Shown piece after piece: positions 1 to 14,500 of a stretch of DNA of 64,000 bases. This DNA is from Ciona intestinalis (Eukaryota; Chordata; Ascidiacea; Phlebobranchia; Cionidae). Made by a program: the position numbers and the translations under genes. Within the stretch, counting starts at the first letter, position 1; every line of letters starts with the position of its first letter. The DNA is taken from NCBI RefSeq assembly GCF_000224145.3, contig NC_020172.2, positions 4,741,961 through 4,805,960 on the forward strand, read 5' to 3'. The notes under the pieces were generated by a model that was not told where the DNA came from, did not search any database, and worked only from the letters and a program-made list of their open reading frames with translations.

Positions 1-1471
1 TGCGTTTTGTGATAAAAATCTGGCATTATGTGACGAAAATAGAAATAACAGAACGTCAAAGTGCGGTTGCCCAAATCGCGATGCGATATACTGATGATGG
101 TAAAATATGCGACGACCGTGGAAACTAGGAAACCCTATGTCTGACATGTGAAATATAGTGGCATGGTACAGTACAGAGTAGAATGTGTAAATTATATAGT
201 AGCACAGTACTAACATAACAGTTCCTAATAATGATTTTACGCAGCTATTGTATGGGACATGTAACATATAATTTGTATTAAAGCTAAATCTCATTCAAGT
301 CGTTGTAAATCGTATAATTTCACTAAATGATGAGTTACACTTTACACAAAAGCTCAATTCAAAGTCTACTTTTTAAATAAATAATATCAAAAACCGGAAC
401 AAATGCGATTTTTTTCTACTGCTTTAAAAACGATAGCGATGAAGCGAAGATCAAATTAATAGAACAACAAAAGAACTAAACAGCTAAACGTTAGTCGTTA
501 AAACAAAAAAAAGAATCCTTTTTTATAAAATGCTAAATTTAATTAAAAATTACTAAAATTTAAATAATCATTTTCATTTCATTTAAAAGTATAATATAAT
601 TCACCCCCTCCAAACGTGTTATACAATAGTGACATCAAAGAGATTCCGGTGCTCTGTTGGAACATGAGTTGCACGCAATGGTTGGAATGTTTGCACCCTG
701 CATCGTGTCTTACCATATATGGTTGTTTATATCGCGTTTTACTACAGCGCTTGCCCTGGCCTAGTCGATTGCAGAAACTTTGCAGAATAGGGTAGTGTGG
801 CCGCTAGCAAGAAGAAACCTTAGCAAAATTAATGCAGAAACATTTTGTTAATTTCTGTTAATGCCCATGTTAATTTTTGCTAAAAGACCAATCTCTCTCC
901 AAAACAAGCACATTATGTTACAGAGGTTAGAAGAAGATGTACGAACAAAACATTGTTAAAAAACAATTTTTAACATTTTACATCTCTATACGCATATCGC
1001 TATTACATGAGTTCGTATTGTGACGTCATATTAGCATGATTGTCCAATCGCGGTCCATTGCTTCCGCTATCGACGCTCTAATCGCGTGTAGCACATCCGG
1101 CGTTGGCTATCGACGTCTGTCATTGTTTCGTAACAACCAGTAAAAGGTCGTAAGTTCAACCGTCATTATACGTTGTGACGTAACAGATACCATTGTGCTA
1201 ATTGATGTCATTATTTGGTGACAATGTTTTCGTCGTCACTTTAAATTTAACAATTAATCGTCTTGTTATAATTTAAACACTCGCCAATCGGCTATACCCG
1301 TGTCATGGGTTTATTTATATACTTAAATAGTTAATGGGCTAAACCCGGCTTAAAACCTTCTCAAGAATTACCTCACCTGTATAGAATAGAAAGGAAAAAA
1401 TTAGTTTAAATTCATCTACTATAAATCGTTTCAAAACCTAGCATTGCCACGTTAAAAAAATCCCAAATATA

Positions 1472-1628
1472 GTAGGGTGGGGGAAGATGGGACACCTTTT
1501 CGTTTAGTTTTCTCTTTCCATTTGGTAATAAACAAAGAACATTCAATGAATTATAAAACCTTATCCTCACGACTTCCACATACCGTTGTTAATTGTTTAA
1601 AACACGATCAGGCTATTTGGATATTATG
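1472..1628 (+). mobile_element. Dispersed AGTAGGGTGGGG-type element, partial
   Basis: It begins with a TAGTAGGGTGGGG...GATGGGACACC end and continues with sequence seen elsewhere in the window (near 43197, 44700-44886, 49450-49620, 54560-54715, 55885-55965 and 58053-58235, in both orientations). It runs into the first N gap. No transposase is visible, so it is non-autonomous and MITE-like; the superfamily is not determined. Confidence 0.6.
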
Positions 1629-1678
1629 NNNNNNNNNNNNNNNNNNNNNNNNNNNNNNNNNNNNNNNNNNNNNNNNNN
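1629..1678. other. Assembly gap (50 N)
   Basis: Run of 50 N, probably of nominal size, inside a dispersed repeat copy. Confidence 0.98.
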
Positions 1679-2551
1679 TACTATATATCATTTTAACATT
1701 GTTTTAAAGCGAAGTGAAATGTGCTGCTGTGGAAAGCTACGCTAAATTTAGGTCTCGTTCTATATTAAATATACATTGCTAAAACACGAAATTTGCTCCT
1801 AATTTTAATGAGTAATTAATTCAGTTCCTTTTGGTAGGGCAGGGCTATATTTATTTGTATTTAAAAGTACGTGTTTGTATGAAAACGTTGCTCTTAAATT
1901 AACATACCGATATTATCAAAATTCTTGTGGCTGCCGTTTTAGAACAAGTACATCTATTGTTACCTAGCAAAAAAAAAACGAAAAAGGTCGTTTTGCGCGA
2001 AAATTTTTCGTTTGAGTTTCGCTTATTCTAGAATTGAATTGAGTTCGTTTATGACGTATTATAATGTCATTATTATGCGGAAACAGAAGGAAAGCGGGCG
2101 ACGATGGTTATAATAAAGCCGATCAAAGGAATAGTATTCTATGTTCCGGTACATAGGCTTTCAGTAGTTTATTTAGTAATTAGATTGTAACCATCAAAAA
2201 CAGAAATTGAATTTTGGTTTGAATTAGTTGTATTGAGTGTTAATACTTCACATTTTACACAATGAAGTTCTGTTACTTTTGTGCTAATTTGTTGTATGTT
2301 GCATTGTTAATATATATTTTTATAATTTTATATAAAATGTTAATCTAAAAGCATAAAGTAATTTGTGTTCTTATTTTTACATATTTTGATATGTGAACAA
2401 ATTAGTTTGCACTTATACATATATATGTAATGTAATTCAATTTTTTTACTTAGAAAACCTGTAAACATATAATTTCCAAAACCCGCACTTACCAAGTGCT
2501 TATTTTCTTAAAATGGTATCATTATGACGTAATATTCACCCTTTATTACAG

Positions 2552-5500
2552 GTGGTAACCAAGGACCAATCACAGAAGAGGATTTACAAGTTGTTCCAGC
2601 AAGAGTGGAAGAAATACCAGGTAAAATAGAAATCTTATAATATTTGTAATATTGTTCAATTTTTGTTTCAAACCTTCCTTAAATGGAAATATATTAATGT
2701 ATATAGTTGTTTTAAAATATATGTTTATGGCTATATTTATATTGTGAGTTATCAATTTATGTAAAAATATAAATATATATATATGTATAACTGTAAATAC
2801 ATTATATATATATAAATATATATACATTTTTTTCCAAATTAAATATTAATGTTCCTTTTGTTAAACTTCTGTTAGAAATTGCTGGCGTTGGCAAAATGTT
2901 GGGTATTTTAAGCGCCAACCCTTGAACAATAAATTATTCATAGCAACATAGCATTGGATAGATAGCTTATCTGGTTTATTTGATTAAATGTTTAGTTTGA
3001 TCTAATATAAATAAATCCAAGATTGGGATAATAGCATTTAAAGTCTTTTTTTTGCGTGATTTCAAAAGTGCTGTGAATTTGTTTAGTGCCAGATATATTT
3101 GTCTTATTCTTATAGAATGTATGTATATATAAATACCTTTTTGAGTTCAATGCATGTGCTTAACAGATTTAAATGACTTTTTTATTTGTAAGATTACAAT
3201 CCATTTAATAATTTTATTCTTTTAAACTTCTAAATCCCTTTTAACTTATATATCCAACATGCTTACCGGCAGTTGTTTTAAGTTCAATGCAGAGGTTCAT
3301 TAATGGTAGTCTATTATTATCATACATATTAATAAAGTAAAATTTATTGAATAAAATCATCCAAATTGTTGTTTCCGCATTGTAAGGATAAAGCAAGTTA
3401 CATTAATTCATTTAATCAACCAACATTAGAAAAAAATTGTCAGCCATACATTAAAAAAAAAAGTTCTAATGAATTATTCATCCATTCGTCCCATGTATTG
3501 GTTTAAAGTTATTTTGATTAACTCCACAGAGGATGAACGTGGTGAAGCCACAGTGAACTTGGTTAAAGTTGATGGCGTTCCACTTGGACTCACTGTTTCT
3601 GGTGGAGCGGATAAAGATGGCCGCCCTCGTGTGTCTAATCTACGTAGCACTGGCATCGCTGCAAGGTGGGGCTAAAGAGCTTTTCTATTTTTCCAAAATA
3701 TTATTTTAATTTTTTTTTGACTAAATTTTGTAATATATTTTAAACACTTGTTGCAGAAGTGCTAAACCATTATCCTTTTTTTGGCTTCTACTAATTATTT
3801 TTTTTTAAATTTTATAAATATATTTATATAAAATGTCATTATATAATACAAATATATATGTGTGTGTTTTAACCCAATTGTTTACAATACACACTTATTA
3901 CAAGACAATGATCATTGTTTTGAAACAGGAGTGACCAATTACAAGTTGGTGACATCATAACTTCAGTGAATGGAATTCGGTCTACGAAACTAAAACACGG
4001 GGAAATTATCAGTTTGTTGAAAAATATCAGCGAAAAAGTTTGTTTGGAGATTGAATATCTTCTCCCACCTACAAGTATGTATCAACGCAACTCTGATGTA
4101 ATAATATCTACTATGACACAACAACAAGAAACCTAATCCTTTATTTAAACTTAAATCACTCTTGTAATGAGAACAGTCCATGTTGTTTACCCACAACCTT
4201 TTACTAATAACAAGATCTTTTTTTGAACGTTCCAACTGTTGTTTTGTCGCCATATCCTGTCTTTTGTTCAAAATATTTCAAAAATATAAGTTCAAAAAAA
4301 AAAAAAGAGGAAAATGGAAGTTAATATTTTAAGTAAAATACATAAATATAAATATCCCATTTACAGCTGTCCAGACATCAACTATCATTCAAAAGACGAC
4401 GGAGGTTTTCCTCCAGAAAGAACACGGATCGTTTGGATTCGTTCTACGGGGTGGTAACCATGGCCAACACTGCAGGTCACGACCTCTGGTGGTTACGCAT
4501 ATACGACCCGATTCACCTGCAGCAAGGTTAAATTGTTACTTTACATAGATTATTGTGGTATTTTACATGTAAGGTTTATAAAGTCTTAAAGATCATGACA
4601 AACTGTCGTATGATTATAGGCCTAACATAAGGGGTGGTTTTAATAAAAATAAAATTTTAATAAAAGCAAGACGCTTTTCTCTATGGGTAATAATAAATAA
4701 ACATGATTTACTGGGAAAATATAAAGATGCAGTTTGTAGGAGGGGGTGAGTAAGCTAAACTGGTACAAGAGACAGGTTTCTATTAAGCATGAGCGGAAGG
4801 GGATGGTGTCTTTTTTTAGAAACCCCCATTTTAATTAAAAAATTTAGGAACTATTGTTTTAATTGAATCTTAAACATTATTTGTAAAACCCATACAGAGA
4901 AGGAACCTTAAAGACGGGTGATCGAATTATTTCAATCGGGTCGACCCCGCTCATCGGTGGCACCTTACAGGAAGTTNNNNNNNNNNNNNNNNNNNNNNNN
5001 NNNNNNNNNNNNNNNNNNNNNNNNNNNNNNNNNNNNNNNNNNNNNNNNNNNNNNNNNNNNNNNNNNNNNNNNNNNNNNNNNNNNNNNNNNNNNNNNNNNN
5101 NNNNNNNNNNNNNTCTAACGTAAAACTGTGTTGTCTTGCATGTTATACTTGTTTTCTAAAATAGCTTTTCTGGCATTTATTTGCGTACCGATGTTTCGAC
5201 TCCCATCTTCATCAAGGTTATAACACTCGAAAAGGCAAAATATTTATGGCTGTTTTAGTGAAAATAATATATTTTTGTAGTACAAAAGGGATATTCTTTT
5301 GTGCAAGCATGTTGCAATCGCCCCATTAATCAATGAAGTTCTCTATGTTTGACCAGTATGTGTGTAATTGTATTTTAACTATATCACCCTTTGTGTTGTC
5401 AAATTTTATTTACCATTATATTTTCCACACAGAAGCGGTAACTAATGCATCTGGGCCACTTCTTATTGAGGTATCTAAAGTCCCGGGTGCTGAGTTGGGG

Positions 5501-8500
5501 ATTACTATGGCCAAGTCGACTTATAGAAAGAAACCTGTCATTTGCATTGATCGTGTTAAGCCTGCAAGTATTTCTGACAGGTTTGTAGCTTATGTGTGTA
5601 ATTGTAATTAGGTCAGAGTGTTCAAGCCTTGGCTTAAATGACTTATCACACATTCCCATCATTAACTTTCATGCAGTTTATGCTTACTGTCAAGTTATAA
5701 CAGGGCTTTCTTTTTCACTTGTCATAAACCAGACACACTTGGCCACTGTCGAGGTATGTAATGTAGAGATGGCCCTCACACCTTATGCCAATTACCAATA
5801 CCCCTTTACTACATGACAAAATAATGTTCATTATGACATCCACAATAAACAATACCCACCCCCCCCACAGATGCGGAGCACTTCACATCGGCGATCACAT
5901 TCTATCCATTGATAACATCTCCATGGCGACATCTAGTGTCCGAGAAGCCTCCGATCTTCTTCAATCTTCATCCGATCAAGTCAAACTTGAGATTCTTCCC
6001 GTTTCCCATCTCTCCATCGCTGCCACACCTTTCTCTCGTGAGTAATTTGTTTTATGACAAAAAAAAACTATTTAGTAAAATTCTCCCGGAAAATTTTTGC
6101 AGAAAAGATGAATATATTTATGTAAATGTTTGTGTGTTATCTTGCATGGAAAAGTATAACCACTTGCATTCTGTATCTCCCAAAATTGCATTGCTTGTAA
6201 ATAGAAATGATGAATTGGCATATATAAATACATGAGCTCACTTTAATGCCCAATGTTTTATAACAAAAACAAAAAAGCCGCTCACGAAGCTGTAGACTAT
6301 ACACTCAGATTCTCATATCCAAGCATGAAGAAATCTAAACTTAATCGTGTTATAACTTCAAAAGTATTCCAGCCCTGTGCATTCTTTAAACCATTACCCG
6401 CTCTAGATAGTTACCCTTGTTTATTTCCACAGAGAATCGGTTCACCCCCCTTATATCGAGCGCTCAATCGTTATCTGCGTTAAACACACATCGATTCAGA
6501 CAGCCACACGGGGGCACTTTAACTAGTTACGGTCGAGCGAGCAGCCGGATGAATCGGAAACGAATGCAACGACCGAAATATGCAGCAAGCGCTAGTAAGT
6601 TGACATCATTATGTTACTCGCTTGTTTTACCTGATGTTGTTAGTGTCAACTCTGGCCTGAATATAAAGTGCTACGGTGTGCTACATTGTAATAAGAATCC
6701 ATACTGCTAGTTTTTTTAGAAATAGGGCAATAAGTCTACATACCAGATCTTAGTGCTTAGTTGTACCTCATTGAAGACCTCACCCTTATGATAAAAATCT
6801 CTATTATTCATTGCCCATAAACCGCCCCACTACAGTCCATACAATAGCTAACAGGATGTTGATGGTCAATGGACAATAGGGCTACTACTAAGACATGGGT
6901 GTGTCTAACTGTAGGCTTCACCCTTATAGAAAGATAAAGTCTTTTCTCCTATTTAAGGTATTTTGTATTGACCCACAACAGTTCGTGATTTTTGTTTTAA
7001 TTTTAATTTTGGAAGTTAAATTTTGGAAAGGAAATAGGCTAACAGGTGGTGTATTTAATAGATGTTGCATTTAAGCATTGGTTTAGTATTAACATAGTTG
7101 TGAGCATTTTTTACTAACAATAAACAACTAACCAATTATTAAACAACAAAAATAATATAATTAACCTTACAATTTACTAGTTATAAAGACGAGCTGTTAA
7201 AAACAAAGACTTTTATGTTCATGCGTATAGACTGTAAAGTTCATATTGAAACTGATCAAAAAATCTATGTTTTTTTACTTACAACAACAAACATTAAATT
7301 ATCTTTCTATACTTACAAATATGATCATAAAAACACATCATAATCAACCTGTGGCACTTAAAATTATAAAGTTTGCAACCTCATTATAATACAATGATTG
7401 CACTACAAAGACAGCAAGGAAATTATGATTATTAGTACTTAACATAAAACACATATATAAAACTGTGGCAGCTTTACAGATAAAGCAGTAAAATAAAAAT
7501 ACCATACAGCAGTCAAACGATAAAACATAAAACAAAACAACAGTTTCTACTACACTTAAAAAATTAAGTATTTTTACCTAATTTTTTTTTATTGAAACGA
7601 CATACAGCAGTAAAATGATAAAGCAAAAAACAAAACAACTGTTTTTACTGCGTTTATGGAAAAGTTTAGTATTTTTATTTTTTTCTCTGACCATAAATAT
7701 GTGTCACCATAAACGTTGAGTCTTTTTTCTTGCGTAATTTTCCTGGTGCTCTGTCTAGCGCTGTTTTGATTTTATCGTCTTTAAAGTGGTCGCTTAAACT
7801 TGCGACATAACTAAACGACTTTAGTCTAAACTTGCCGGATAAAACTTTAGTTTCCATAAAGATCATATGATGTTGTATATAAGAAGCAGTTGTGCGAGAC
7901 AAGTCACTCGCAAACATCGGCACTCCTCTTGTGAAAGCTGATGTAAAATTAACAGATCTGATATTATACAGCGTTATGATATCGCTGTCTGCCAGTTTTG
8001 TACAGTTGATCAGTGATAGTCTGGTAATTTGCGCAAAATTTAGAATTTCTCTCATCATTTGTTTTGCTATGTCACTTGAATATCCCACACACCATATCTT
8101 TGTGTGTTTGTTTCTTACATCATAATCACCAATGTCTCTTCTATTTGTGACATCACACACACATTCTAATGTCATATTGCTCAGTTCTGTATTCTCCACC
8201 GGACAGTCACAACTTTGAAACCCAATAAAAGTTGAATTTTCCATAAAAACAATATTAACGAAACTTGTGTCCACCATAGAGATAACAAATAACATTTGTG
8301 CAAAGATCCAAACATATTCCTTGTATTTTAATTTCAAAATCATCTTTGAATCTACTGTTATATCCTAAACACCTTAATTTCATATCAGATTCAAAACAAG
8401 TTAAAAATTAAAAATTCACTTATAAATAGAGTTTCAAAAGAACCTTAACCTGCTTATAATTTAACTTCTATGCACTTATCCTATCTATACACCGCGACTT

Positions 8501-11500
8501 CTGTAGATTTTTTTACTTATGTATACATATTTGTATACCTATCCTTACTTTATTTGACTTCTGTACTTCTGCTATACCAGTAGCTCCACCATTACCAGCC
8601 AAATAGATGGGAGTTTCACATATAGAGTTCTGTGACTGTACACCTATGACTTTCTTTACATGTACCCATACACCTATATAACATCTATACATCTTCCTTT
8701 AAACTACTACTTGACTTCTGTACTTTACCAGTAGCTCCACCATTACCAGCTACTGAGCATAAATAGAAACACTCCTCACTAAACTCTCTATAACATTTCT
8801 TTTCCTCAAGCTCCAGTTGACATGTATGTAACAAGGTATGTAAACTCTATCAACACAATACTAATCTAGTTACATTTGGATCTGTATGGGTTATTCGTGT
8901 TGCAGAAAACACCCTGTGTTTTGATGTGTATGGACAAAAATAGAACAATGTTTTCTCTAACATATTTAATTTTTATGATAAAATATAAATAAATATTTTA
9001 AAAAAACGTTTATTGTTTAATATTTAAAAAAATACTATAAACCTTTGAAACATTTTGCAAATTCTCTTTAAAATTTTTACTGTAAACCACTTCTTACAGC
9101 TTATGCTCTTCCATAACCAGCATAAACATGCCCCCTGTGTGGCTGCACTAGTTTCTTAAAAATGCCCCCACCCAAAAAAAGCATACACGGTAACCCTGCT
9201 GGCCCTTTACTATATAATCTTAAACTTAACCCCTGCACTTTGACCCCCCCCCTCCCACCACTAAACCAACATTTACATAACCCCTTATAAACCCTGCAAC
9301 TCAACACTTCATTTCCACTGTTGCATGAACCACCAACGGACCACCCATGTCTAAATGTCATTCTAGCTTTCTTCCAAACTCAATAAATCAATCAACCACT
9401 GGTATGACTTACCATTCTGCATCCTGTGTAGTTTTATTCTGACTCATGCCTAGACCCTCTGGCGTAGAGTACGGGCGTGCGACGCACTCCTGCCAATTTA
9501 GGAATTCGCTACTCCTGTTTAATGTACGAATGCCGCACGCGCGTATAATGTCTGACGATGACAATCGACAGATTAATTCGTAAAGAAATGTGTTAAAATT
9601 TGACTTCTTTGTTTACGCAATCGTGATTATTACAACATAACATCGTATTGTTTGTAAATATGCCGCAAATCACGCCCATTTTACACTTCCCTGATTGACC
9701 AATCAGAAACAAAGGAATCGTGGATTAACTAGCATTATTACGTGTGCTAGACCAGACAATCGCGTAATACGTATGCTTATGAGAGTATTTATTATAGCAA
9801 TGTTTAATTTACTTGATTGCTAGTTGCGGATGTGCGTCAGGCATGTAAAAAAAAAAATACGGCCGATACTGATTCGTATTTAAATTTTTCTGGCAGTTTC
9901 GTAAATCATAGACGCATGCGTTCTGCTTACACTATTTTTTACGAATATTAAAAACGTGTTAAAAGTACTAAATTTGCAGTGGTGTTTTAGTTTTTCACTT
10001 ATATTTTAACGAACTTTCTTCTGCTGCCAACTGACAGTGTTTTTTTGGCTATAAGCAAACGATTCCTCGTGCGGTGTTGATCGCAGCGCACAAACTTAAT
10101 TAAAAATGTGTCAATCGAGTTTAGTTTTTTTTCCGATTAAAGCCAGATTACCGCGACGATTTCAACTTGCAACAGACACAAACTGTCAGTACTAAATATT
10201 TGCGGGTAAAAACGATTTTTGCCGATTAAAAAAAAGCTCTCCTGATATAAATACGGCCCAGTTTCATGTACCATACTTCTCAAACTGTGTTCGGTCAGCA
10301 TACAAATTATTAACAAAGGCTAGTTTAAAAAACTGTAAAACTAATTGGCAATCACAAACCGCAGTTTATGGCAACAACTTCCTCTTTTGAAATTAACAGG
10401 AATTTACGGTTTAAGAATGCCTGTGTTTTGTAAGTAATCCCCGAACATATATGTTAAAATCCTGGTTTATATTGCACACGTAATATGCATTCGTCACAAT
10501 TCCTATTATTGCGCAATCAAATACCGTAAGTGTATTACGAAACAGCTAGTTATGTTACGTCACAATTGCGAATGTTTCTTGCCCGCATAAATTTTGTTTG
10601 TTACGTCAGAACTTGCCGGCATAAATTTTGTTTGTTACGTCAGAACTGTAGGAATAGATAACTTACGTTAACATTATACGATTTGTTACGCAGCCGTCGG
10701 AGTAAATATTAAATTCCAGATTACTAAAATATTAAGCGGTATTACACTTGCAAATTAAACCACGTTACATTGCGATAGGTGTTCCTGTCGCGTAGAAGGT
10801 CTAACTATTGCGTTAAGATACATTCAATTTAAATTGTGTCTTTGCGTGTTCACCGCACTCCCACGCAATTGCAAAACTCTACGCTAATGCCTAGACCAGT
10901 CATAGTACTTAATATTCTAAATCTTATGTAGTTATCATACCAACCAGAAAACATCCTTTTTCCTTTATAAATGTTTCAATATTTCATTTCCATATAAAAA
11001 TAGGGTAACTTTAAATGTAACTTTACCTTTTTTAATATTTATTGACATATTCTGTATTTAAACCCAATGCACTCATGCTATTGCTTTACATACTCAATAA
11101 AAGTTAAAACCTTGTATTTCAAACTACAGTTATTTCTTGGTTCTTCTACATATATTCCCAAATTCAATATTGAACTTTCTTTGTTCGAATCTTTTGTCTT
11201 TTGTGATGTCAAATATAGTTATTGTGACATCACATGTAGTTGTTATCTCGTCATAATGTATGGTTTGTATCACACAATGCTTTGTGTTTCAAATGAACCA
11301 TGAATCAACTTAACCCATAATAACCCCGCTTCTTGAAAACTCTTATTTTACATAATCTCTTTTTAACCTTCAAGTTTAAATATGGAGAAATCATTCTTAT
11401 TTCAAATTATATTATTTTTTTTATAAAAATGAAACAAAACACAATGTCTGATAAAAAAAGTATTTTAGTTGCATTTATTAAAAGGTTTACTTGTCCTTTT

Positions 11501-14500
11501 TTATCTTGGGTAATATTATTCCTTTTACGGAATTATTTTCATTTTAAAGCTAAGAATGTAAAATGTTATATTTTTGATAAAAACACTTTATTCAATTCAA
11601 AAAAGAACTTTCGTCATGAATATTTAACACATAAATAACACTGATAGTCTTTATACTTGACAAGGAAATATAGTTAAAACAGTTAGAATCAAACATTGTT
11701 TCACAGTATTTACAAGTATTGGAAAAATTGTTGTGCTATCTTTTCTTGGCACTTTGTGAATATAAATAATTTGGCGTAGTTTATGGGTTTTATGACAGTT
11801 TTAAATTAGCGCATTTTTTGTGAATGGAAATAGGTATTATTATAGACATACATAGTCATTGTTCTGTTTAAACTTTCACACAGTTTTACAATCCAGGTTT
11901 AAAATTGTGCAATACTTTGTGTTTGTGCAACGATATTGTTATTAAAATCATCAAATCATTCACTTTTCAAACATAAATAGGCGTCAGCATGAATTTTCCA
12001 TCTTCTTTTTCTCTCACTTCACTGGGTGCTCTCTTCAATGCTGTTGAAGTTTTTGAATTCAAATCGTCATTGTCAACTTCCTCTATTGTGCTCCATGATT
12101 TTAACTCATTTTCGCCATCAAATATATTGCTTTGTACCAACACTATATGGTGTTTCCTATACTCCAGTGTTCTTCCCGATAGATCTGTATCACTCATGTA
12201 AATATTCTGCAGCGGATAGTTCGAATTAGTGTCAGAAGTAACGCTGATCTCCCTCATACCATACATAGCTATATTCAACAGCAAAGGGTTCAAATTATGG
12301 CATAATTTCATTGTGAATTGCTCCCCATAAGAATAATCAAGCAAAGAAGCCAAAACATCTTTCCCAGAGACATGAGAAGTTTCTAAACAGCAAATAATTG
12401 TTGCGTCGCTATAGTACCATGATATTGTCTGATTATTTAGAGCGGTTTCCGTCTGAGTCAGAATCTGTTCCCTTGTTAGGTCTTCGCATGTACATAGTGC
12501 GTTCAAAACTGCTTCATTAGCGCAGTCTAATGTTCCAAACAAACACCCCGTACAGTTCCTTATACCGGTCACTTCGTCAGTAATATCATCAAACAGCATA
12601 GTTATAATGTTGAACGTTGTACACAGCACTGTAGTGGGGAGTATGACCAACAGAAGCCATTGTTTCATCATAAACATTTTAATCAGTTTTAGTAATGCTT
12701 GCAAAACAACATAGAATGAATTTTATGCAAAATTTACGGGCAATAAATATGTTGTGCTGTTGCTACAAGTCATATTGTAAGCCAAAAAGGTATCTTCTGG
12801 CAATAAAACCTTAAATAAAAAAGTTAGCTTTTTTTCATCAGAAATATGAAGATCTTTTTTTTCTTTTGAAAATTCAAATTTATTTCATAACTTCTACCTA
12901 TCATAATAAACTTTTTTCTTTATTTAATCTTTTAAGTCTTATTCTTAACAAGCTACTGCGCTAAAATATTTCATTTGGTCTAAAATTAAAACTAATTTGC
13001 TTAAAAAAAAGTTAAAATCAACTATTGAAAGTACTCCGTACTACTATGTATATAGGTCCCGCGTCCCAGTAGACCTGAGATTTCGGCAAGGGTTTGCCCA
13101 TTACCCCCCTACACTATCTGCATGGTTTAACTTCCTTATTTGTAATTGGTAGACCTTCCCTTTTACTTAAGTGTTGCCAAAACATTAAACGCCATGCATC
13201 ATTACACTTTGCATATGCTTGTAACATGAGAAACACACCATGCATCACTGACAAGCCACTCGCGCATTTTGTTTTTAAGAATGTTGTTTGCTGCNNNNNN
13301 NNNNNNNNNNNNNNNNNNNNNNNNNNNNNNNNNNNNNNNNNNNNACCAACAGAAGCCATTGTTTCATCATAGTACATTTTAATCAGTTTTAGTAATGCTT
13401 GCAAAACAACATAGAATGAATTTTATGCAAAATTTACGGGCAATAAATATGTTGTGCTGTTGCTACAAGTCATATTGTAAGCCAAAAAAAAAGGTATCTT
13501 CTGGCAATAAAACCTTAAATAAAAAAGTTAGCTTTTTTTCATCAGAAATATGAAGATCTTTTTTTTCTTTTGAAAATTCAAATTTATTTCATAACTTCTA
13601 CCTATCATAATAAACTTTTTTCTTTATTTAATCTTTTAAGTCTTATTCTTAACAAGCTACTGCGCTAAAATATTTCATTTGGTCTAAAATTAAAACTAAT
13701 TTGCTTAAAAAAAAGTTAAAATCAACTATTGAAAGTACTCCGTACTACTATGTATATAGGTCCCGCGTCCCAGTAGACCTGAGATTTCGGCAAGGGTTTG
13801 CCCATTACCCCCCTACACTATCTGCATGGTTTAACTTCCTTATTTGTAATTGGTAGACCTTCCCTTTTACTTAAGTGTTGCCAAAACATTAAACGCCATG
13901 CATCATTACACTTTGCATATGCTTGTAACATGAGAAACACACCATGCATCACTGACAAGCCACTCGCGCATTTTGTTTTTAAGAATGTTGTTTTGCTGCT
14001 ACTCTGTCTTGTTTTAATTAATTCGTTCTACTTTATTTCGAAGAGATATGCCACTCCTTAATTTTATCTTAACGTAAACTCAAAACCTGAATAAAAGCAA
14101 AAGCTCAAACCCGAATAAAACATTGATCTTTAACTTTGCAAATCTAAGCAAAACTTAGGCACATAAAACCCAGAAAGTCACTTTCAATGCAATCGCTAAA
14201 TGTTTCTAAATTAAAATATGAATTCATTAAAACTCTGCCCAATCTCCATGTTAGGCACTTTTTATTATCTCAAGTAAACTTACAAAAAACTCAGCAAAAC
14301 CGAGGCGAACAAACACGGATTTTCTAAACAGTGTCAATACGAACATTACATGTTTCCAATAAAAAAAGAGAATTCATTAAACACAGCCATGTCAAAGATT
14401 GGAACCCAATGAAACTTAACACCCTACCCTATTGTGACATCACTATGCATTTCACACCTCACACAATCAACCATTGTTACACGATACACCAACCATTGTT

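Larger units (their letters stand above)
1..2551. other. Upstream of first readable GRIP exon; no gene recognised
   Basis: No convincing coding exon is visible. GRIP exon 2552-2620 begins in phase 1, so at least one more 5' exon must exist, here or outside the window. The stretch contains a perfect CRE palindrome (TGACGTCA, 1021-1028), a partial dispersed element at 1472-1628 interrupted by a gap, and AT-rich sequence. Confidence 0.5.

Noticed and set aside
2690..2830. AT-rich TATATA tracts near GRIP exon 1
   Set aside because: Simple sequence within an intron, not a promoter TATA box.
9101..9361. 86-codon minus frame rich in Gly/Cys
   Set aside because: Low-complexity translation of C-runs in intronic sequence; no homology or conserved feature.
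11067..11638. Plus-strand frames of 78 and 101 codons
   Set aside because: AT-rich intronic sequence dominated by Phe/Lys/Ile codons; no domain or signal.
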